Positions 57,974 through 64,000 of a DNA stretch of 64,000 bases are shown in pieces. The position numbers were made by a program, and so were the translations under genes. Each line of letters opens with the position of its first letter. The first letter of the stretch is position 1. The notes beneath the pieces were generated by a model that saw only the letters and a list, made by a program, of their open reading frames with translations, was not told the DNA's origin and made no database searches. Location: the NCBI RefSeq assembly GCF_001698205.1, contig NZ_CP016591.1, forward strand, positions 1,116,001 to 1,180,000. Reading direction: 5' to 3'. Origin of the DNA: Tsuneonella dongtanensis. GTDB lineage: Bacteria > Pseudomonadota > Alphaproteobacteria > Sphingomonadales > Sphingomonadaceae.

Positions 57974-58555
57974 CTACGTGGATGCTGCGCAATACCTCGA
58001 CACCGTATTCTTCGAGATGCCGAACTGCGCCATGGTCTCGCGGATGGTGGCGTTGTTCTCTTCCCGCCACTTGCGCACCACTGCCGGTTCGGCAGCCAAC
58101 GGTCGTCCGAGGCTCATCTTGCCCCGGTGCGTTTTGCCTGTCTTCGCGAGAGCGTCGCGCGCTGCTGATCGCCCCGCCTCACACCGCTCCTTGATCCGCT
58201 GCCGTTCCATGTCCGCGATCTGGGCGAGAACCGCGACGATTAGCTCGCCCACTCCTCTTCCGATTGCGCCCAGGCCGCAGACGTCGAGGGTCACCCCTTG
58301 CTCGATCAAATGCCGCACGGTGCTCTGCACGTCTAAGGCGTCGCGGCCCAGCCGGTCCAGCGCGTAGACGCACACTGTGTCACCCTCACGGACGTAGGAG
58401 AGAAGCTTCGCGAAGCCGGGGCGGGACGCGGCAGCCGTTGAGCCGCTGACCCCCTCGTCGCTGAACTCACGATCAAATGGACCCGCGAGGGCGTGGCGCT
58501 GCGCCTCGATGGTCTGTCCGCCGGTTGAGACGCGGAAGTAGGCGATACGGCTCAT
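57974..58555 (-). CDS. Tn3-type serine resolvase/invertase
   Basis: A 193-aa small serine recombinase. AYFRVST gives the nucleophilic Ser10; FSDEGVSGSTAAASRPGF and VYALDRLGRDALD carry active-site arginines; MERQRIKERCEAGRSAA is the long E helix. The C-terminal HTH is ATIRETMAQFGISKNTVSRY. The ATG at 58555 has AGGAGAAG upstream. It lies in the accessory island with TGGGGCA repeats on both sides, a layout seen when a resolvase acts on sites next to its own gene. Confidence 0.9.
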   Translation of the reverse strand: MSRIAYFRVSTGGQTIEAQRHALAGPFDREFSDEGVSGSTAAASRPGFAKLLSYVREGDTVCVYALDRLGRDALDVQSTVRHLIEQGVTLDVCGLGAIGRGVGELIVAVLAQIADMERQRIKERCEAGRSAARDALAKTGKTHRGKMSLGRPLAAEPAVVRKWREENNATIRETMAQFGISKNTVSRYCAAST

Positions 58556-58582
58556 GTCTTCTCCTGACCCAAAAGGTACGCC

Positions 58583-58658
58583 GACCTTATGGGGCATGGA
58601 TCAAAATGGCAATCTCTATCTTTTGGGGCAGGCATCTCCGTGCTGATACCATGCCCCA
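58583..58658. repeat. cluster of TGGGGCA motifs upstream of resolvase (possible res site)
   Basis: TGGGGCA is at 58590-58596 and 58624-58630, and in inverted form TGCCCCA at 58652-58658, within 70 bases upstream of the resolvase start. GGGGCATGG and CCATGCCCC form a 9-bp inverted repeat. Spaced subsites of this kind are expected of a res or inversion site. Confidence 0.45.
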
Positions 58659-58767
58659 GAAGCTACAAGTTGTGAGCCGCCGCACATGCTCTGGACTGTG
58701 CGTCCTCTTCCAGAAGTTCCATCAACAGGAGCCACCATTCTGAGAAAGTGAGCGCGAGGGTCACTCT

Positions 58768-59472
58768 CTAAGCGACGTCATCGCCGCTGGACCGACTCTC
58801 TCGCTCGCGTGACCAGCGCTCTTCAAGTGCGGCGCGCTCTCGCTCCCGATCAGCACTGGAGTAGACGTCCGCCTTGAGCTTGGATGATCCGCTCGCCACG
58901 CGCCGCCAGTCCTCGCGTAGCTTCTTGACCTGGTCTGCAAGCTGCGTGAGTGGGTCTCGCGCACCAAGGTAACTTACCCCCTTATAGTCACCCATGTTGA
59001 GCCAGTACCCTAGGGTTTGGTATTCAACATCGTCTGGGTGCAGCTTCCATTTCGCCGACACCGTAAAACTCTTGTCCAAGTAGTTGCCAACATCGCTCAA
59101 GTAGCTCCTAAGCGATTGGCCCGGCTTGAGTACACTAATTCGCTGAAACGGAATAGGTGTCTCGCCCATTCGAGCTTCTCCATTCTCAAGCGGTGGATCG
59201 AAACTCACTTCAACGTCGAAAGCGGTGGCATTCCCTGTATTGCTAACTTCGATGTCTAGATGGATCGTCGACCACATATTAGGAACAATCGTGGCAACCA
59301 CTTGTGGCTGTGCGGATGCATCCGCCATCCTCCTCGTTTCTCTGGCGAGTACCCGCGTGACGTACCAAAGCGCGAACGTTGCGAGCGCAGTGGCGATGGT
59401 GCCGAGTAGTGCCCCGTACGTAATTAGCGAGTTTTGATCCACGCGCAGAGCATCGAACCAACTTCGTTTCAA
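58768..59472 (-). CDS. membrane-anchored hypothetical protein
   Basis: A 234-aa protein with one N-terminal helix (YGALLGTIATALATFALWYV), a middle beta-rich domain of about 100 residues (HLDIEVSNTGNATAFDVEVS is like an Ig or CARDB-type strand pair), and a charged C-terminal coiled coil (RERERAALEERWSRERESR). No family recognised. It is probably anchored with its main domain in the cytoplasm or periplasm. It sits between the resolvase and the restriction-modification genes. Base use is more A+T-rich than in the first 56 kb. Confidence 0.65.
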   Translation of the reverse strand: MKRSWFDALRVDQNSLITYGALLGTIATALATFALWYVTRVLARETRRMADASAQPQVVATIVPNMWSTIHLDIEVSNTGNATAFDVEVSFDPPLENGEARMGETPIPFQRISVLKPGQSLRSYLSDVGNYLDKSFTVSAKWKLHPDDVEYQTLGYWLNMGDYKGVSYLGARDPLTQLADQVKKLREDWRRVASGSSKLKADVYSSADRERERAALEERWSRERESRSSGDDVA

Positions 59473-59662
59473 TGCAACACAATCACGCTGATGTGCTTTA
59501 AGCTTATGAACTAGGCCGCTGGCGAGTTAGCCGATCCTCGCGAGCGGGCCATTAATTTCCCCTTACTGGGGTGAGGGCATGAACCGTCCTGTTGCGGAAT
59601 GAACGAGTATCGATGAGGCATGATCTCTTGCCGAGTTACGTCGTCCTAGGGAAGTGATCGCC

Positions 59663-60358
59663 ATGCGAAAGGTCCAAAACTTTGGAGATGATCGCAACAA
59701 GGGCTGGTGCGTGCATTGCGGCGGTCCAAACGAGACAAGAGATCACGGGCCGCCTTTGATATTTTTGGACGATCCTCTCCCTCGTGACCTCCCGACGTCA
59801 CCATCCTGCTTAGATTGCAACCAGAGCTTTTCATCCGACGAAGCGTACGTTGCCGCCCTTATCGAGTGCGTGTTAGCCGGGTGCGCCGATCCCTCCGCTA
59901 TCGAACGGCCGAAGGTGGCCGCGCTCCTGAGACGGCGGAAATCCTTGCAAAGTGATCTTCGATCGGCGCGTTCGGAACGTCACGGTCGAACATTCCATCA
60001 AGCCGACGAGAAGCGCATCAAAAGCGTAGTGTTGAAGCTGGGCAGATGTCACGTCGCTCATGAGCTAAACGAGCCACGTCCAGACGAGCCACGTTCGGTG
60101 TGGTGGCGGCCGATTATGCTCCTGACTGCTGGGCAACTCGATCACTTCGAGCATGGTGACGACGGCGCGTTGGTTCCCTGGCCGGAGGTCGGCAGCCGCG
60201 CGATGATGCGAATGATGATGGAAGGTACGAACGTATTCGGGAGCGGCTGGCTTGAGGTGCAGCAAGGACGCTACCGCTTTCTTGTGTCCCAAGATGGTGG
60301 GCTGCGGGTGCGCATGGTCATTCGAGAGTATCTTGCCTGCGAGGTTGCGTGGGATTGA
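59663..60358 (+). CDS. Cys-rich HNH-like protein
   Basis: A 231-aa protein with two CxxC pairs: WCVHCGG near residue 15 and SCLDCNQSF near residue 50, with a DHGPP motif between them. CxxC-DHxPP-CxxCN is the layout of zinc-bound HNH or HNH-like endonuclease domains. The remainder is mixed alpha/beta with no second domain recognised. The ATG at 59663 is preferred over a GTG at 59654 because GGGAAG is well placed. It is 72 bases before the restriction-type endonuclease gene in the same direction, so it may belong to the system. Nuclease activity is inference. Confidence 0.55.
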   Translation: MRKVQNFGDDRNKGWCVHCGGPNETRDHGPPLIFLDDPLPRDLPTSPSCLDCNQSFSSDEAYVAALIECVLAGCADPSAIERPKVAALLRRRKSLQSDLRSARSERHGRTFHQADEKRIKSVVLKLGRCHVAHELNEPRPDEPRSVWWRPIMLLTAGQLDHFEHGDDGALVPWPEVGSRAMMRMMMEGTNVFGSGWLEVQQGRYRFLVSQDGGLRVRMVIREYLACEVAWD

Positions 60359-60430
60359 CTGCCGCTCTCCAGTAAGCTGGGACGGGTAGAGATCGCTTAG
60401 AAACGTCACAAATCAGCCCGGAGGTGGCCA

Positions 60431-61909
60431 TTGTCTAAGAAGAAGTCTGGAGTGCTTGATCTCTTCCCAGACGACGAGAGTGAAACGCAGCCCGTCGCAA
60501 AATTACAACTGCCACGTTTGGTAGAGTTCTCGCCGGGGACGCTCGAACACAGCGATGTGCAACGGATAGTCAGAGAAGTGGCCGCTGCGAACGGCGACAA
60601 GAGCAAAGCGGTTGCGTCGATAGTCAAGACATACCCGCGTATCGCGTCGAAGGCGGCTCAAAAGCAGGTCGAGAACCGCGCCGCAAACGTACTTCGCGGG
60701 ATGGCTCAGTGCGGCCTTATTCAGCGGAACGGCAGTCGTGTCACGGCTGATTTAACCGACGTGGGCGAAGCAATCCGATCGGCTCCGTCGGCCTCTGACG
60801 CTTCGGACATTTTCTCGAAGCATCTCCTTGAGAACTGCTTTGGCTCCGAATTGCTGGACATCGTTGCATCCCTCCGCGCGCGGGGGCTTGATTTGACGGT
60901 TGAGAGCATTCGCGACGAGTTGGCGCTGCGCGGATTTCAGGTGAACGAAAACGAGGGCAACGCTTCTAAGATGAGGCTTTGGCTAGAAGCGTCGGGGGTG
61001 ATAGATAAAGACTGGAATGTTGACGAGCCAAAGCTAACTGCCCTCGTTGGAGCGAGTTCGACAGTCCTCACTGAGTGGCACGGCCTTCCGAGAGAGCAAC
61101 GGGTTTTCTTGGAAGTTTTGAAGGAAGCCGCCGGAGGGATGGCAGGGGGCTGGCACCCGGTCCGAAAGATCAAGAAGATCGCAGAAGCTCGCTATGGTGC
61201 GCGCATCTTCCCCACAGGAAGGTTGCGAGATCGGGTCATCACGCCATTGAAGATCGGGGGCTGGCTTGACACCCGTGGCACAGGGACTGGTCGAGGTGGT
61301 GACTCGGGAGATGTTCAGCCGCTCAAGCAGCTAATTGATATCTCTATCAAGCTACCGGTGGAGGAGCTTGGAAGCGTGCCGGCTGATCTTCGGCGGCTTC
61401 TTGCCACCCCGCTCGATCGCATTTTCAGCGATCTAAAATCATCGGATAAGGGGATAAAAGGCAAAGCGCTGGAGTTGCTGGCCCTCAACATCATCGCGGA
61501 CTTGGGTCTGATACCAGTCGGATTTCGAGTGAGATCGTCCAAGACCAATGGCGCAGAGGTTGATCTGATCGCCGAGAGTACGAATGCCCATTTCAGTCGA
61601 TGGTTGTTCCAGTGCAAGAACACACCGACCAAGGCGCTGGATGTCGATCAAATCGCCAAGGAAGTGGGGATGGCCCTGGTGCTCAATGCCCACGTTGTTG
61701 TGCTGGTAACGACTGGGAGGGTCGGAAAGGTCGTCCAACAATTTGCCGCCGGAATTGCACGATCATCCGCATTGCAGTGTGTGCTTATCGATGGCGCCAT
61801 GCTCAAAGCGTACAAATTATCACGCGGTGCTGGTTTATTGGACGCTCTGAACAAAGCCGCAGTGGGCGTGTTGCACTTGAAGCGAACTCAAATCCAGACA
61901 CCCGACTGA
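60431..61909 (+). CDS. restriction endonuclease-like protein with C-terminal PD-(D/E)XK domain
   Basis: A 492-aa protein. Residues about 335-460 form a PD-(D/E)XK nuclease core: GIKGKALELLALNIIADLGL (helix with Glu), then AEVDLIAES (metal-binding Asp) and FQCKNTP (QxK), the Mrr-like arrangement. Residues 30-330 hold several helical and winged-helix-like segments (AANVLRGMAQCGLIQRNGSR) that could read the target. It starts with TTG, six bases after GGAGG. It converges on two cytosine-C5 methyltransferases, so it is most likely their restriction partner. Confidence 0.75.
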   Translation: MSKKKSGVLDLFPDDESETQPVAKLQLPRLVEFSPGTLEHSDVQRIVREVAAANGDKSKAVASIVKTYPRIASKAAQKQVENRAANVLRGMAQCGLIQRNGSRVTADLTDVGEAIRSAPSASDASDIFSKHLLENCFGSELLDIVASLRARGLDLTVESIRDELALRGFQVNENEGNASKMRLWLEASGVIDKDWNVDEPKLTALVGASSTVLTEWHGLPREQRVFLEVLKEAAGGMAGGWHPVRKIKKIAEARYGARIFPTGRLRDRVITPLKIGGWLDTRGTGTGRGGDSGDVQPLKQLIDISIKLPVEELGSVPADLRRLLATPLDRIFSDLKSSDKGIKGKALELLALNIIADLGLIPVGFRVRSSKTNGAEVDLIAESTNAHFSRWLFQCKNTPTKALDVDQIAKEVGMALVLNAHVVVLVTTGRVGKVVQQFAAGIARSSALQCVLIDGAMLKAYKLSRGAGLLDALNKAAVGVLHLKRTQIQTPD

Positions 61910-61914
61910 CGCAG

Positions 61915-62964
61915 TCAAGCAGCCGTTTTGAGGCGAACCTGCGCGGGTCTAGAGATCGCCTCTGCAACCAACTGCGCAAGCAGTGGCGGTACCGCGTTGC
62001 CGATCTGACGCCACTGCTGCTCGATAGTGCCGGCGAGTAAAAAGTCGTCGGGGAACGTTTGAAGCCGCTTGATCTCCTCTATCCTCAATATCCGGTTCCT
62101 CCAGTGGAATGGCCCCATATTGTTGGAGCGTCGCGCTTGGATGGTCCATGACGGCATATCGGGGCTAAGCTTCAACAGGAACGACCAGTAACGACTGCGC
62201 CATTTGAACTTTGGATCAGGGTGGCCCCGCTTCTCTGTGAAGAAAAGGTAGTTATCGCCCGGCGGAACGAGCCGAAGAAGGTCGTGATGTCGCCCTCCTG
62301 CGAAGTGTCCTGCATCGCAGGCAGCCTCATCGGTGTCCAAGTCTGAGATAGCTTCTCCGGCGCTGACCCACCGATCGGTCCCCTGTCTACCGTCTTTGGA
62401 ATGTGTGGGGACTGGCAGTTCGATTTTGCCATCAAGGCTCCCGACAACGAAGCACCGCTCCCTGATCTGCGGTACACCGAAATCTGCCGCGTTTAGAACC
62501 CCGACGGTGACAGTGTAGCCCAAGTTTTCGGCGCGTCTGACAATGGCCTCCAAGGCCTCGGAGTGAACGCCGTAAGTTAGGCCCTTCACGTTCTCCAGTA
62601 GGAATGAGCGCGGCCGGACCCAGTCGAGGACATTAAGGAACCCGTTTATCGTTTCCCAGCCGTTCGGATCGTCTAAGGCGCGGGGTTTGTCCTTCCGATA
62701 AAACCGGCTCTTGGAAAATGGCGGGCATGGCGGACCTCCAGCGAGCAGGTCGATCTTCTGGAGCCTCCCGCCAAGTGCTTCGACAATGTCTTGGCGGGTA
62801 AGGTCGCCCATGCGCTTCGTGAGGAACGGCACTGTCGGGAAATTGTCGGCCCATGTCTGCGAGCATATTGGCTCAAGGTCGGTTGCGAGAACCGTGCGAT
62901 AGCCGGCGCGGTGCAAGCCGATATCTAAGCCGCCACAACCGCTGAAAAGGCTTATTGCTCGCAT
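61915..62964 (-). CDS. DNA cytosine-C5 methyltransferase 1
   Basis: A 349-aa Dcm-type enzyme. Motif I is SLFSGCGGLDIGLHRAG, motif IV AGGPPCPPFSKSR with the catalytic Cys (Pro-Cys-Pro instead of the common Pro-Cys-Gln), motif VI ENVKG, motif VIII QIRERCFVVG, and motifs IX-X RLQTFPDDF and QIGNAVPP. Target recognition lies around residues 210-290. The ATG at 62964 gives the normal N-terminus; upstream open frame overlaps the second methyltransferase and is not coding. It follows that gene by eight bases in the same direction. Confidence 0.92.
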   Translation of the reverse strand: MRAISLFSGCGGLDIGLHRAGYRTVLATDLEPICSQTWADNFPTVPFLTKRMGDLTRQDIVEALGGRLQKIDLLAGGPPCPPFSKSRFYRKDKPRALDDPNGWETINGFLNVLDWVRPRSFLLENVKGLTYGVHSEALEAIVRRAENLGYTVTVGVLNAADFGVPQIRERCFVVGSLDGKIELPVPTHSKDGRQGTDRWVSAGEAISDLDTDEAACDAGHFAGGRHHDLLRLVPPGDNYLFFTEKRGHPDPKFKWRSRYWSFLLKLSPDMPSWTIQARRSNNMGPFHWRNRILRIEEIKRLQTFPDDFLLAGTIEQQWRQIGNAVPPLLAQLVAEAISRPAQVRLKTAA

Positions 62965-62972
62965 TACTGACA

Positions 62973-64000
62973 CTACTCCACCGCCTCGCGCACTGCCCGA
63001 ACCATTTGAGCGGCCATCGGGGGAGGCACTGCATTTCCCATCTGACGCACACGATCCCGCCGGCTGCCTTCTAAGCGGTAGTCGCGCGGGAAGCCCTGTA
63101 GGGCCGCCATTTCCGTAGTACGAAGCCTGCGGCTGCTCCAATGGAACGGGCCTGTCCAAGGACCCGGCGAAGCAGCCAGTGTCCATGAGGGCCGATCTGG
63201 TGACAGCTTCAAGAGAAAGTTCCAGAAGCGCGTTTCGGTGACGAAGCTGGGATTAGGGTGTCCAGCCCAAGCCGTGTGCGCCTTGTAGTTCCCGCCGGGG
63301 GGTACAGTCGCGAGATGATCCGCCCAGCGCCCCTTCACGACTTCTTCCGGCTCGAAGTACTCTTGTCGGTCTAACCCTTCCAGAGCCTCCCCCGCTGTGA
63401 TCGCTGGCCGGAGCTTTTCGTCCAGGCCCTTATGGTCATGTGTCCTAGCAGGGGCGCGAACCGCCCGAACACGAGAGCCAAGCAGGAAGACGCGCTCCCT
63501 TGTTTGAGCGACGCCATAATCAGCCGCGTTCGCTGTGAGTTCGGTGACGAGGTATCCTGCTTCGCTCGCGGCCCGCTTGAAGCCGTCAAGCACGGGACGG
63601 TTGCGCGGGTGCTTGATGCTGGGGACGTTCTCGAACACGAAACCATCGGCATCCGCTTCGTAGATTAGCCTCCAGAACTCTTCGACGAGAGTGCGCCGTT
63701 CATCCTTGCGCGGCTCGCTCGGAGGTGCCGGACGAGAAATATCAATGCCTTGCGCTCGCGCCCTGCGATAACGGGACTCGTCCCCAATCTCGGTCCAATA
63801 GGCGGCCTTAGAAAAAGGTTGGCACGGCGCGCCGCCAACGATGATCAATGGATCGTTGGCGCTCAGTCCTCCTGCTGATCGTAAATCTGGCCCCGTGAGC
63901 CGCGATACGTCCGCCTCGAGAACTTCTCCGTGACACCCCTCGTTTGCCCGCAAGGTTCGGCAAGCGATGGCATCGAGTTCGACCGAAGCGCGAACATTGC
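62973..64000 (-). CDS. DNA cytosine-C5 methyltransferase 2 (5' end outside window)
   Basis: At least 342 residues; the frame is open through the right edge (VRASVELDAIACRTLRANEG is typical of the stretch after motif I, which is missing here). Motif IV is GGAPCQPFSKAAYW, motif VI FENVP, motif VIII QTRERVFLLGSR, motif X QMGNAVPP. It resembles the first methyltransferase in the last 120 residues (LLKLSPDRPSWT versus LLKLSPDMPSWT) but differs in the recognition region, so the pair probably methylates the two strands of an asymmetric site. Confidence 0.9.
   Translation of the reverse strand, partial: NVRASVELDAIACRTLRANEGCHGEVLEADVSRLTGPDLRSAGGLSANDPLIIVGGAPCQPFSKAAYWTEIGDESRYRRARAQGIDISRPAPPSEPRKDERRTLVEEFWRLIYEADADGFVFENVPSIKHPRNRPVLDGFKRAASEAGYLVTELTANAADYGVAQTRERVFLLGSRVRAVRAPARTHDHKGLDEKLRPAITAGEALEGLDRQEYFEPEEVVKGRWADHLATVPPGGNYKAHTAWAGHPNPSFVTETRFWNFLLKLSPDRPSWTLAASPGPWTGPFHWSSRRLRTTEMAALQGFPRDYRLEGSRRDRVRQMGNAVPPPMAAQMVRAVREAVE

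Overview
The window reads as a high-GC alphaproteobacterial chromosome, most likely a sphingomonad (Sphingomonadales). The main grounds are a protocatechuate 4,5-cleavage (lig) gene set very like that of Sphingobium, a cysteine-free MucR regulator, a complete ccoNOQP-ccoGHIS operon under FNR/FixK-type sites, TonB-dependent uptake, and dense co-directional operons joined by ATGA/GTGA overlaps. The species assignment is inference.

Region 1 (1-13.7 kb) is aromatic catabolism. A plus-strand operon encodes the end of a flavin reductase, a lipoprotein sulfatase, a Tat-exported intradiol dioxygenase, both subunits of a 3-oxoacid CoA-transferase, a beta-keto acid cleavage enzyme (BKACE, DUF849) and a PcaD-like enol-lactonase. 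Together these could desulfate and open an aromatic ring and route 3-oxoadipate to acetoacetyl-CoA plus succinate without a 3-oxoadipyl-CoA thiolase. Next to it lies the protocatechuate 4,5-cleavage pathway: a minus-strand DUF1932-type dehydrogenase, ligJ, ligA, ligB and ligC; a ligR-like LysR regulator with two HTH domains; and divergent ligK, ligU and ligI.

Region 2 (13.7-20.7 kb) is accessory DNA. It holds a large serine recombinase with DUF2924 and DUF3489 partners, a MucR regulator, and a retron-like defence locus: a 62-codon-scale small ORF, a PRTase-CE/winged-helix effector, a structured non-coding segment with a1/a2-like inverted repeats, and a retron-type reverse transcriptase.

Region 3 (20.7-33.5 kb) has a second sulfatase, an MFS transporter gene broken by one in-frame TGA, a small exported protein, a winged-helix/TPR regulator, and a copper-resistance block (CopA ATPase, CueR, multicopper oxidase, CopB) with a clear CueR-type promoter, followed by csaA.

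Region 4 (33.5-45.2 kb) is the micro-aerobic respiration block, read on the minus strand as ccoN-O-Q-P-G-H-I-S, a 68-aa Cys-rich protein and hemN. A FixK-like regulator, an OmpW-type porin and an FNR with iron-sulfur cysteines sit beside it. Three FNR/FixK-type boxes are visible.

Region 5 (45.2-56.3 kb) holds a TonB receptor coupled to an acyl-CoA dehydrogenase, a phosphotransferase with a DUF6285 protein, a sodium/solute symporter, and a galactoside operon (GH42, moaD, moaE, GH36) in which the molybdopterin synthase genes are embedded.

Region 6 (56.3-64 kb) is a more A+T-rich, probably acquired island: an unknown 450-aa protein, a resolvase with nearby repeats, a membrane-anchored protein, a Cys-rich HNH-like protein, a PD-(D/E)XK restriction-type endonuclease and two tandem cytosine-C5 methyltransferases, the second cut off by the window edge. 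No rRNA, tRNA or CRISPR array was seen.
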